The translations under genes and the position numbers were made by a program. DNA of 26,018 bases, from NCBI GenBank assembly GCA_016748015.1, contig JAAOMT010000284.1:49999-76016 (forward strand), written 5' to 3'. Every line of letters begins with the position of its first letter. Within the stretch, counting starts at the first letter, position 1. Origin of the DNA: Geosiphon pyriformis. Its lineage: Eukaryota; Glomeromycota; Glomeromycetes; Archaeosporales; Geosiphonaceae. Under the pieces are notes generated by a model that made no database searches, was not told the DNA's origin, and saw only the letters and a program-made list of their open reading frames with translations. Shown here piece after piece: positions 9,752 through 18,441 of the stretch.

Positions 9752-9831
9752 GTTGAAATATCTATCATTTCTTACTGCTTTTCGGATGCTATATATATTT
9801 GAATTTCCCAATTTAATTTACTGCCTGTTGT

Positions 9832-11160
9832 CTACGTTTTGATAACAATGATTGGTTCCAGATCTTGTGGTATATCTTCTGGTTTGATTAATGAAATTTG
9901 TGTTCCTAGTTGAGGTACTGATGATGATGATTCCTGTTTTACATGATAAATTTTTAACCGATTTCCATGCACTACTTTCTTTAAAATCCTGTCTTCCAAT
10001 CATAATTTGTAAGCTCCATTTCTTAATGCTTCATGTATGTGGAATGGACTGTCCCATTTTAGGTCAAACTTTCCACTCCACTGTTTCTCAGCTTTTGTAC
10101 GATATAACAGTACTTGGTCTCCAATTTTGAATTCCATTGGTTGTTCTGGCAGGTGTTTATCATGTCTTTCTTTTTGTCATTCTTGAGCATGACTAATATT
10201 GTCAGCTGCTGTTCTTCGATTGTTTTCTAACGTTTCCATTAGCTAGTACGTTCTTTGGTGTAAGATAGCCTCAAAATTCTCTTCATTGATTGTTTCTGTT
10301 GGGTATAATGATATCACTCATTCAATTGGTAACGTAGCTTTTCTTCTATAGACTAGTTCAAACGGTGTGAACTGAGTCGTATTTTATTTCAATGTTCAGT
10401 ATGCAAAGAGTACAGAAGGTATGAATAATTCCCATTCTTGTCTGTTTTCATGACTTATTTTTGCTAGTGCTTTGCACAGTGTTTTGTTAAACTGTTCTAC
10501 CAGTCCGTTCGTTTGTGGGTGGTATGGTGATGATAAGAGTCTCCTTATTCCAAACCGTTGGCTTAGTTCAGTCAGCGTATTATTAACGAAGTGTGTTCCC
10601 TAATTAGATAATAATTCTTTCAGACATCTATGTTGGCAAATTAGGTCTTGATGCACAAATTCGGTGACTGTTTTGGCATCAGCCACTTGGATTGCTCTGG
10701 CTTCTGGCCATTTTGTAAGATAGTCTATGGCTACAGCAATATAGCAATTTTCTTGGAATGTAATTAAAAGAGGTCCAACCAAATCGATTCTGATTCTATC
10801 AAATAAATTTCCAACTGGAATGGATCAAAGTGGTTCTGTTGATCTTGCTCCTCCTTTTCACTAACATGTGTTACAATTGAGCATGTATTCGAAAATGTCT
10901 TTGTACATTGTTGGCCAATAGTATAAGTTTAGTGTTCTTTCGAGGGTAGCGTCTTTGTTAAAGTGTCCTGCAGTCAGATCTGAGTGCATGCTATATAGTA
11001 TAGTTTCTCTTTCACTGTCCGTGATTAGTTGTTGTGGGTTGGGGTGGTTTCGGCATTTTCGTCGATATAATTGGTTGTCTTGAATAAAATAATTTTGGGC
11101 TTGTTTTTGTATGATACTCTGTTCTTGTTGAGATAATATCTCTTTAAAACATAGTGTCAA
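9832..11160 (-). pseudogene. Integrase relic of element B
   Basis: Minus frame from about 11160 to the stop at 9834-9832. It has the HHCC zinc module (MHSDLTAGH, CNTC), the core Asp 1 in RIDLVGPL, and the catalytic Glu in PYHPQTNGLVEQF. The second catalytic Asp is Asn: the sequence reads LLSN followed by TAG (10602-10600) and GTHF, where SDQGTHF is usual. The Asn codon is 10605-10603. Other stops include TAG 10863-10861 right after CNTC, and further ones around the sequence FAY-TLK. The C-terminal domain (EFKIGDQVLLYRT, WDSPFHIHEALRNGAYKL) and tail (PEDIPQDLEPIIVIKT) are complete. Integrase is in a different frame from RNase H, so one indel occurred near 11160-11210. Confidence 0.9.
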
Positions 11161-11209
11161 TAGGTACTAATGTAGTCGTTGATAAGTGAGTGTGTTCATG
11201 GGTCTGGAA

Positions 11210-12454
11210 TTAGGTTTGTGGCATCCTTGACAAACTGTTGGCATTGGTGTTCTTGGATCCTTCTTTGTAATGAACTTTGAGTGGGAATTGTTGCAGATAA
11301 GTACTCCATCTCGCATATTTTCTTTCTAGTTGTGGATTGTTGAGTAACCAAATAAGTCTTTTGTGGTCAGTATATAAGTCAAATAGTTGACTGAGGTAAT
11401 GTTTCCAAATCTGTATGGCCCAATAAATGGCGAGACATTCCAGATCTGTTGTGCTGTAATTTTTTTCTGCTGGGCTAGTGCTGCGATTAGCATAGGCAAC
11501 TGGGTGTTTTCTATTGTCCAGTCTTATCTGTGATAAGACTGCTCCTAGAGCATTTTTCGAGGTGTCCATAGTGACAATGAACCATTTAGTGAAATCTGGG
11601 TAAATCAGAATTGGGGATGTGATCAATTGCTGCTTAAGATAGTCGAATGCTTTCTGTTGATTTTCCTTCCACAAGTACGGTACATATTTGGACAACAATT
11701 GATGGAGTGGTTTTGTGATGTTTGAGAAACTTTTGACAAATTGACGATAATATTCTGCTAATCCTAGAAATCTTCGTAATTCTCTGAAGTTGATTAGGGC
11801 TGGAAAATCTTTGACTTTTTGTACTTTATCTGAATTGGGTTTAACTCTGTCCTTACCAATTACATGTCCTAGGAATTTTAACTCGGTTTTTCCAAAGAAC
11901 CACTTTTCGGGATTGAGTTTCAATCCAGCACTACAAAGGCATTTGAAAACTTGTTGCAAGTGGAGCAGATGGTCTTTAAATGTTTCGGAGAACACGTTTG
12001 TATCATCTAAATAGACTACTACTGATTTCCAAAGGATTTCTTTGTATATTACATCCATCAGGCATTGAAACATAGCAAGAGTATTACAAAATCCAAAAAA
12101 CATTATGTTAAACTCGAAGTTTCTATCTCAAGTGGTAAACGCTGTTTTTCTTTTGTCTTTGTGGTCCATTTCAACTTGTCAGTAACCACTTGCTAAATCT
12201 AATGACGAGAACCATTTTTTTTCCCCTAGATTGTCCAAAATTTCTTGGATGAGGGGAGTGGAATAACTATCTCCTCGCATGATACTATTTAGTTTTCAAT
12301 AATCTATGCAGAATTGCACTTTTCCATTTTTCTTGGTAACCAAGACTACTGGCGAGGACCAAGGGCTTAACAATTCTTTGATTAGGCTGTTATCAAGCAT
12401 CCATTGCACTTTTTGCTTAATTAGGTTATCGCCAGATGGGGGTACGCAGTAAGC
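11210..12454 (-). pseudogene. Reverse transcriptase and RNase H relic of element B
   Basis: Minus frame shared with gag. RT motifs in order: PWSSPVVLVTKKNGKVQF, SSLDLASGY (first catalytic Asp), FFGFCNTLAMFQ, and the active site VVYLDDTNVFSE (both Asp present), then LKFLGHVIGKDRV and LRRFLGLAEYYRQFV. RNase H follows: TMDTSKNALGAVLS, DLECLAIYWA, DLYTDHKRL, ending NANSLSRMPQT before TAA 11212-11210. Stops interrupt the RT at 12298-12296 (TGA where Arg is usual in DYRKLN), 12181-12179 (TGA where Trp is usual in GYWQVEMD) and 12130-12128. All fit single transitions from CGA or TGG. Catalytic residues themselves look intact. Confidence 0.9.
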
Positions 12455-12457
12455 TCA

Positions 12458-13030
12458 TTGCTTAATTGGTCGAGCGTCTCCTGTATCAATCTGATGCTTC
12501 ACAATGTCAGTGTGTCTGAACTCATTTTTGCTGGCAAAGACATCGGCATACTGATTCAGAAAGACTTTGAGTTGCATTTGTTGCAGGGTACTTAAATTTC
12601 CTAAATTCAATTTATTGATCTCTTCTGATGTGAACAAGTAATTTTCTTTTGGCAAATTCCATACTTGTGAGGTAATGTCACAGAATAAGAATAATTGTGT
12701 GAAATCTGGAATGGACTGGAGTTTTTCAGAATTCTGACTATTTGTAGATATGGAACTGATGAGGGTTCCTTCGGAAATTTTAATAACATCTTCTGTTAGG
12801 TTGTGGATGAGGATTTTGAAGTGTTTATGGGCTTTGGCTGGTAGGTATAGATTAGCAACATTAGCTAGGGAACAGATTTTGGGACTGGCTTTGAATAATA
12901 AGGCTTGATCTTGGATCTTTTGATTCATTTTGAAAATGTATTGTTGGTATGAGGAAATAGAGATAACGGTGTTGGTATGAATAAATTCTACCTGGTCACT
13001 GTCTTCTTCCATAAAATTAACCAGTACGTT
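12458..13030 (-). pseudogene. Linker between dUTPase and RT, element B
   Basis: About 190 codons, fully open, in the gag-pol frame. Recognisable pieces are SSYQQYIFKMNQKI, NLYLPAKAHKHFKILIHNLT and EDVIKISEGTLISSIST. They look like the beta-rich segment that often precedes RT in Ty3/gypsy pol (an N-T-ED-I-I-GT pattern). The end, LNQYADVFASKNEFRHT followed by HQIDTGDARPIKQ, is the usual lead-in to the RT, and the TGA at 12457-12455 follows it directly. The function of the linker is not known to me. I recall similar sequence from Glomeromycotina proteins, which supports the organism call. Confidence 0.6.
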
Positions 13031-13036
13031 TCCTCT

Positions 13037-13405
13037 TCCACTTGATCCAAACCTGTTCATTCCTCGGGCAGTGAGGCCTAACTCTTCTTGGGTTGTTACT
13101 GGGGTTAATTGGGGTATTTTGACTAGGGGTAGGAAGATAGCTTGGGCAATCTTTTCTTGTGATTCTATTTTGTAGGGTCTGTCTGAATTGTTCTGTAGCA
13201 TCATGATGATGTTTCCCGTGTAACCAGCATCGATGATTCCTCTTTTTATGTTGATTTCTTTCTTGGCTAGACTAGATCGAGAGGCAACTTGTACTATTGT
13301 ACTAACAGGAATTTCTAATGCTATTTTAAGATCTATTTTTACAAGGGAATGTGGGGCTATAATGATGGGTGATTGTTCAAGATATCATAGGTCGAAACTG
13401 GCATC
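13037..13405 (-). pseudogene. dUTPase domain embedded in pol of element B
   Basis: The frame shows all five conserved motifs of trimeric dUTPase in order and with normal spacing over about 123 codons. Motif 1 is DASFDL (13405-13388); motif 2 is ASRSSLA (13285-13265); motif 3 is GIIDAGYTG (13240-13214), with the catalytic Asp at 13231-13229; motif 4 is ESQEKIAQAIFLP; motif 5 is RGMNRFGSSG (13066-13037), with the uracil-stacking Phe. dUTPase hydrolyses dUTP to dUMP and keeps uracil out of new cDNA. Betaretroviruses and non-primate lentiviruses also carry one. The only visible lesion is TGA 13387-13385 right after motif 1. The domain lies between a cysteine-rich module and the RT, in frame with both, so it was part of the polyprotein. 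Confidence 0.9.
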
Positions 13406-14280
13406 GGTGTCATGCGCTCTTTCAGGGCAGATTTCTTTCTCGTTGTCACTATACCATTTTAGCTCTAGTTCTTTGGATAGGTCGAGATACGCGAGATACT
13501 GTTCTGTTTTGATATCCTCAGTTGGATCTTGAAATGACATGTCCTCGGTGATTAATACCTCTTCTTCGGGTTCAGGTAGTTTGGTGATTGGAAACAGTAT
13601 TCTTGGAGGTGGATTGAACATGAAATCACATTCATCGCAGTACTGGAAGTGACAGGGGATCAAACAGTGATTGCATAGTTTGGTATTCAAATTGGCCAAT
13701 CTTTGCTCTTGTTCCTTGCGAGTTGGGGCCAATTCCTAATATCAGTTCTGAAATGTGTCTGGGTCATCTGTGAAGAAATCATCTTCAAAGTAGTCGGGTC
13801 CAGTATATTCGGGCATCCAAAGGTTGTCCTTAATTTCTCGTATTTCTTCAGGCGTGGTGCTTTCGGTCTTGGCGCTTGCCATTCTCCAGATTTTGTGGTC
13901 ATCGTGTAGATAACCGTCTAGTCTGTTGAGTGCTCATTTCCAAGCGTCCTCAATGAGGGTTCCCTTTTGTACCCAATCATTAATTAATATGGTGTATTGA
14001 CAAGCCTTGTCACATGTTCCTCCTCTGCCAGGCACATCATTCCAGAGTTCTTCATCTGGCAGGATTTCGCCACATGCAAGGCATAGCGTGTGGTCCCACT
14101 TGCCTTGTTGTTTTGGTCATCCAAATCTTTTCAGTAAACAAGGCCTGCAATAGTATTTGGTGGCAGTGGACTATTCTTCATTGTTTCCAATACATGCGCC
14201 CATAGTGGATAGTTTTTTTCCACAATTGACACATATTAGTCTTGGGGGTTGGTAAAATAAGTTTCTTTGGTCTGAGATTA
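13406..14280 (-). pseudogene. Cysteine-rich (zinc-binding-like) region of pol, element B
   Basis: Between protease and dUTPase the frame encodes two cysteine clusters. The first has four pairs over about 78 codons: CVNC (14233-14222), CRPC (14149-14138), CLAC (14083-14072) and CDKAC (14014-14000), with acidic and aromatic residues between. The second is CNHCLIPCHFQYCDEC (13675-13628), followed by FNPPPRILFPITKLPEPEEE. Such paired Cys suggest two zinc-ribbon or treble-clef folds. The frame continues from protease but has stops at several points (for example a TGA and TAG near 13735-13743). Element A has a comparable CxxCxC and CxxC segment before its RT, so this may be a lineage trait. No standard Ty3/gypsy domain matches; the role is unknown. 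Confidence 0.65.
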
Positions 14281-14896
14281 TGTATCCTAGTGATAACAAT
14301 TGGGGTTCTTCTTCAGCTCTGCTTTTTCCTTTTTTTTCCCAAATTGGTGGTGGGGATAGTTCAGTTCAATAATCATCCACCCATAAAACCTGATAGGTCT
14401 TGATGGTTGGTGGCATTGATGTGTCTTTGAATTCAATAAGGGGTTTCTTGGTACATTGGTTTTTAAAGTGTCTGCATATAGCTGGAACTTGGGCATGCTG
14501 TCTGTTGAATGTGAGTTGAAGTTCTTGGGTGTTTCAGTCAAGAGTAGTGTTGGCTTTTGACAACCAGTCGTTTCCTATTAGAGCTTGATATTGAGTAGCT
14601 TCTATGACAAGTACTTTGGTAGGGATTTGGATTCCATTAATCTCGAAGAGGAAGTTGTCAATTTCTCTTATTGGGGTTTTTGTGTTCTCATTCACTGTAA
14701 TGATCTGGGTGGTGGCAGCACAGTCTACTTGGCGACCTAGTTGGTCTATGAGCTGCTTTGTGATTATGCTACCAGCTGATCCGCTATTCAGGATTAATTT
14801 AATGTCTATTCCTCTGACTCTGGCATCGGTGTATAGGGCCGTTATTGGTTTATCCTGATTGATGGCTGTTCCACTAAAAAGGCTATGTGTGTTCAA
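14281..14896 (-). pseudogene. Aspartic protease relic of element B
   Basis: Retropepsin-like domain: ITALYTDARVRGIDIKLIL, then the active-site position NSGSAGSIIT, a flap region (IITVNENTKTPIREI) and IGNDWLSKANTTLD, a common C-terminal block. The catalytic triplet should be Asp-Ser/Thr-Gly; here it is Asn-Ser-Gly (Asn codon 14788-14786, AAT, one G-to-A change from GAT). The enzyme should be dead. TGA at 14536-14534 stands where Trp is usual after LD, and the frame continues into QELQLTFNRQHAQVPAIC. The domain is in the same frame as gag and RT. Confidence 0.85.
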
Positions 14897-16999
14897 ATTA
14901 TTGATGTCAAAAGGAAATATGGCAGCTAGAGTGATGTCTTTGGTAATAGTGACTGGTGGGATATTGCTTTTTGTTTGCTTGGAAGGTTGGGAGATTTGTT
15001 CTATATCCCCCCCTTCTACAGGTGTAGATTTATCAAAACCCTGGTCTTCTATAAGACCAAAATAGAAAGCTTAATTCGGGTATCCAGTTGGTGTTGGTCG
15101 AGATTGGGCAGGACTGCGAGAGATTGGTCGAGATGGTCCACTGTTGGTTTGCACCTAATTGTTGTTGGAATTCCTTTATCCCTGATTATAGTCTATAGCT
15201 TAAGGTCTGAACAGGCTGTAAGGGGAAGTTTAATAGTGAGGGATTGCTTGTGTTATTGGTGGTGGTTGATAATAATTCTGGGGCAGTAGTTGAGTGTATG
15301 GGACTTGTTGTGCATATAGGGGCAGTTGATTCTGAGATATAGAATATTGGGGTACCATGTTTTGCTGATATCTGGGTTGCTAATATGGGTTTCCTTGATT
15401 TTGGTCCATGATCTTCCTTCTGCAGTCATGGGGGATGTGTCCAGGTTTCTGGCAGTAGTAGCAGTTGCAGGGATCGGATCTCTAAGGTTGTTGCTGTTAC
15501 TGACAGTTCTGTTGCTGTGGGTATTTGCTGTTGTTGTTATTTTTTCTCTGTTGGGGTGGTTGGTAAGTTCCTGTAGTTCCGGCTAAGAATCCCTCAATTT
15601 TCTGAGTTAGTTTTTCACTCAATTGGGTTATTTTTGCATTGATGTCAGAGGTTCTGTTAATGGCTAAATTAACAGCTTGGGTATGGTTTGCTTCTTGTTC
15701 TGCAGACTCAAAATCGCGAGTGAGAGTGATGGTGTCTTGTAAACTGGTCGGATGGCGGGGTCTTACAGATCTTAGAATACTATTCCACAATCTTTTAATG
15801 AATTGATTAAGAACTTGCACCACAGTGTAGTAGTCCTTTTTGATAGCTAATATTTGACACAGAATTTGATTGAATCATCCGAGATAAGTAGTTATTGCTT
15901 CATGATCTTTTTGTTTAATTATGCTGAATTAATTCTGCAATCGGATTAACATATTGGGGTCACAGAAGTATTGCAGAAATGTGAGTTTAAACTCGGTAAA
16001 GGAGGTAGACTTCTCTGCCAGGCTCTGGTACCACGAATTGGCGGTTCCAGTCAGAAAAAACGGCAGTGTCTGAACTGTGCGGTCATTGTTCCAACTGTTA
16101 GCAGTAATTACTTTCTTGGCATCTGCGATCCAAGAATATGCATTATCTTCTTCACCAGAAAATTTTTCCAATTTAGCAATATCCCGGTAAGCCATGATCT
16201 GGTTAATGGGTAGGGTGTTACTGGTTATGTTTAAAGAGATTGGTGTTCATGTATTCGAGTGTTCTCCGGGTGCTAATGCTGGTTGCTTTCCTTTGTCGCT
16301 TAAACCAATAGGTTGTAAGATAGCTGTTTTTTCCGTTAGGGGAGATATCGATTCTGCTAGGTTTTGTGCTAGTGGCTGTTCCCAAGTTGACGGGTTTTCT
16401 TCTGTTTGACTGGCTGCTAGGGTAAGATTTCCAAACAGCAATCTATATTCTCCTAGTGATTTGGTCCAACTGTGTTGATTCCAAGGGTGTGGATTTCCAG
16501 GAGTTCGTGGTGTTTCTGACTGAGTTTCCAGGGGTGAGTTGAATACAATTCTACTTTGGGGTGTCTAATGGTATGATGGAGTTGTTGGGGAGAGGACCCT
16601 TGGTTTCTTGTTGACCGTAGACTTAGCTTGGGCAGTTATGGGGTTGTTGGATTTGTTTTTGTATTCCTCAGGGTTGGATTTCACTGGTTGTTGTACTTGA
16701 GGGAATTGTTGTGTTACATAATATTTAATGTCTGTATTGATTATGCACAGAGTTTCAGCAATTGCTTAGGTAGTTGTGGCTGTTGAGTACCCTAATAAGC
16801 TTTGATGGATTTGTTCTCCAAGTCTTTCTGTATCAGTTGCACAGCCTAACAAGCAGTCAATTTTTGTGTTGATATAGTTACAAAAATCACTTTCTGCATA
16901 AGCGGTTCCTGCTGATATTCCTAGGTCTTTTCGAAAGTATTGAAATAGTGCTTTTCCGTACGAGAAGTGGTCCTTTCCTATTGTTCCAATAGTCACCAC
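14897..16999 (-). pseudogene. Gag relic of element B
   Basis: One minus frame from about 16999 to the protease. The N-terminal part (TIGKDHFSYGKALFQYFRKD) matches gag of element C (NIGANHLGFAKSLF). A Pro/Gln-rich spacer follows, then the capsid-like domain from MAYRDIAKLEKFSGEED (16195), with WIADAKKVITANSW, FFLTGTANSWYQSL and LNQFIKRLWNSILRSVRP, typical of retrotransposon gag. Then come Q/P-rich sequence and a zinc knuckle (YCQKPGHIPHDC), whose first Cys appears to be Tyr. About a dozen in-frame stops occur, among them TAA 16768-16766, TGA 16249-16247, TAA 15931-15929 and TAA 15499-15497, but no frameshift. The start codon is unclear: no ATG is seen, and the conserved start region reads AAAAGTGG. 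Confidence 0.85.
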
Positions 17000-17043
17000 T
17001 TTTATGTATTTTTGGGGGTGCTCTGTCTCTATAGATTTATAAT

Positions 17044-17059
17044 CTCACAGGAAGCACCA
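17044..17059 (-). other. Primer-binding site of element B
   Basis: Two bases after the LTR end (CCCGTAACA) the minus strand reads TGGTGCTTCCTGTGAG. TGG pairs with the CCA end of a tRNA, as a minus-strand primer site must. Element C has a near-identical site. The donor tRNA would end in GAAGCACCA; I cannot name it with certainty. Confidence 0.75.
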
Positions 17060-17061
17060 AA

Positions 17062-17527
17062 TGTTACGGGTAAACTTGGTGGGTATAGGAAATGGTAATG
17101 TTTGGTGCTCTCAATTATTGATAATGCATCTTCCACATAATTCTGTTGGCTTAGTCTTGATTATTAGTCTCTAAAAATCTATTCCTGGATGTGAATTTTA
17201 CCTGTTGAGTTTTTTGGTTATAAGGCACAAAGTTGTCTTTCGTCAATTGCAACATTTTTCGTAAATATGAGCTTTTTTTTCCGAGCTAACGAGTAGGGTC
17301 TGACATTGTCTTTTTGCCCTTCTGGTAAGCTAACAAGATAATGTTAATATCCAAAACTTAGGAGGAGCTTCCCTCTTTTACCAGGCTATCACGAAGTCTA
17401 TTCCCAGACAGTCAATTTTACTATGTTGCCACTCCACAAAAAAAATAAGACAGAAAAAGAAAAAAAAAAAAAAAAAAAAAAAGAAAAAAAAAGAGAGAAA
17501 AGATAAATTAGTATTGTCAATCGCCAT
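17062..17527 (-). repeat. 5' LTR of element B, truncated
   Basis: Bases 17062-17527 repeat 7931-8381 of the 3' LTR. Identity runs through CAATCGCCAT and stops at 17527, where the LTR of element C (TGTTACTTATAG) begins. The missing U3 part, including the 10-bp array and TATA box, has been displaced. The two copies differ almost only by transitions plus a 9-base gap (CGCAGTCGT, present only in the 3' copy) and poly-A length (tract near 17452-17500). Confidence 0.85.
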
Positions 17528-17598
17528 TGTTACTTATAGAAATATAGAAAATATATTAGCATAATTATTAGCCAATCAGAAGTAAGCATAGTAAATGT

Positions 17599-17694
17599 GG
17601 AATTTCAGGATTCCCTGACGAGGAATTGCAGAATTCCAGAATTCTAGGATTCCTCTCAAAGGAATTGCAGAATTCCAGGAATTTCAGGATTCCT
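17599..17694 (+). repeat. U3 array of about 8-bp GAATTCCA-type motifs
   Basis: Three blocks made of 8-9-bp words related to GAATTCCA and GGATTCCT (GGAATTTCA GGATTCCC, then GGAATTGCA GAATTCCA and so on), separated by 6-bp spacers TGACGA and CTCAAA. The words are nearly palindromic and create repeated TTCNNGAA/TTCNNGGA spacing. The array lies about 40 bp upstream of the TATA box. Confidence 0.85.
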
Positions 17695-17732
17695 GTCGTG
17701 AAAAATTAAGGAATTGAGGAATCTCAATTATG

Positions 17733-17741
17733 TATATATAG
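17733..17741 (+). promoter_or_regulatory. TATA box of LTR C
   Basis: TATATATAG followed by GCAGTAGTGTTAGAAACAGA, the same post-TATA motif as in LTR B. A CCAAT box lies about 160 bp upstream. Confidence 0.75.
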
Positions 17742-18064
17742 CAGTAGTGTTAGAAACAGAAAAGACAGAATTGATACCACAGAATCCTTAGCCTAGAAAT
17801 GCAATCATCAAATAAATAATTATTTCATATCTCAATCCACTCCCCACTATCAACCCTTCATGTTGATAGTAATTGAGACTTAACCACACTGGAACAATAG
17901 CTCTTGATCATGGCTATTGATGGGATACTAATCTACAAATCGCCTTGGCTTATGTCTTTCTTTCTTTATTTTCTTTATTTCTTTTCTTTATATTATTTCT
18001 TTGATTTTGTTGTTGTATACTAATTGATTAAAAGATTAAGTGCTGAGTTATTGACATCAACGAT

Positions 18065-18134
18065 AGCCTGGTAAAAGACCCAGAAATAAGGATAGAATTT
18101 TATATATATTATCAGTTAGCTTACCAGAAGGGCA
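18065..18134 (+). other. Conserved LTR stem-loop shared by families B and C
   Basis: AGCCTGGTAAAAGA at 18065 and TTAGCTTACCAGAAGGGCA ending at 18134 flank a loop of about 46 bases; CTGGTAA and TTACCAG are complementary. The two B LTRs contain the same pair on the minus strand (17387-17378 with 17328-17315; 8265-8256 with 8206-8193) although most surrounding LTR sequence differs. It probably lies in transcribed R/U5 and may act as RNA (packaging, poly-A control or primer placement). Confidence 0.6.
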
Positions 18135-18381
18135 CGATTGCCAGACTAAATCCAGCCACCACACTGAGAAAGAAATTGGGAAAACTCTTGAAAGGACACA
18201 TCTACTATCAACACTATTGAATCTTTGTCCATTATACAAAGAACTCACCCAAAACCTTCAGATCCATAAAAACCCTTCAGATACAATACCTTCAGATATT
18301 ACCAACAACATTATATCAATTGAGCACTAAGTTACGGGTTTGTTATTTAATTCAACAGCAAAAATAATTATTTGTAACATT

Positions 18382-18398
18382 TGGTGCTCTCTGTGAGG
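18382..18398 (+). other. Primer-binding site of element C
   Basis: TGGTGCTCTCTGTGAGG starts two bases after the LTR end. The same TTTGGTGCT start and CTGTGAG core as in element B point to the same or a sister primer tRNA. Confidence 0.78.
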
Positions 18399-18441
18399 TA
18401 TAATTCTACAGAGAACTAGCATCAACAACACCAAACCAAAA

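Larger units (their letters stand above)
7931..17527 (-). mobile_element. Ty3/gypsy LTR retrotransposon B, almost complete
   Basis: A 9.6-kb minus-strand element. Read 5' to 3' on the minus strand it has a truncated 5' LTR (17527-17062), a primer-binding site (17059-17044), gag, protease, cysteine-rich modules, dUTPase, RT, RNase H, integrase, a third ORF, a polypurine tract and a full 3' LTR (9002-7931). Gag through RNase H share one frame, which implies a single Gag-Pol polyprotein; integrase is reached after one frame change near 11160-11210. More than twenty nonsense codons inactivate it. The two LTR copies differ by more than 30 transitions, so the insertion is old or was heavily mutated. 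Confidence 0.9.
17528..18379 (+). repeat. 5' LTR of element C (852 bp)
   Basis: Starts TGTTACTTATAG and ends TTTGTAACA two bases before the primer-binding site. U3 has a CCAAT box (17572-17576), an 8-bp motif array (17599-17694) and a TATA box (17733-17741). The downstream part shares the CCTGGTAA/TTACCAG block with LTR B. There is no second copy in the window, so the left boundary is inferred from TGTTA and from the break in LTR B. Confidence 0.82.

Noticed and set aside
14975-15586. Hydrophobic plus-strand ORFs (14975-15289, 15326-15586) as membrane proteins
   Set aside because: They are antisense to the Pro/Gln/Asn-rich gag spacer of element B; the Leu/Val/Trp-rich composition is the expected complement.
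11210-16999. Stop codons in gag-pol read as a reassigned genetic code or programmed readthrough
   Set aside because: All three stop codons occur at many sites, at positions that are normally Gln, Arg or Trp, and catalytic residues are lost as well. Decay explains both.
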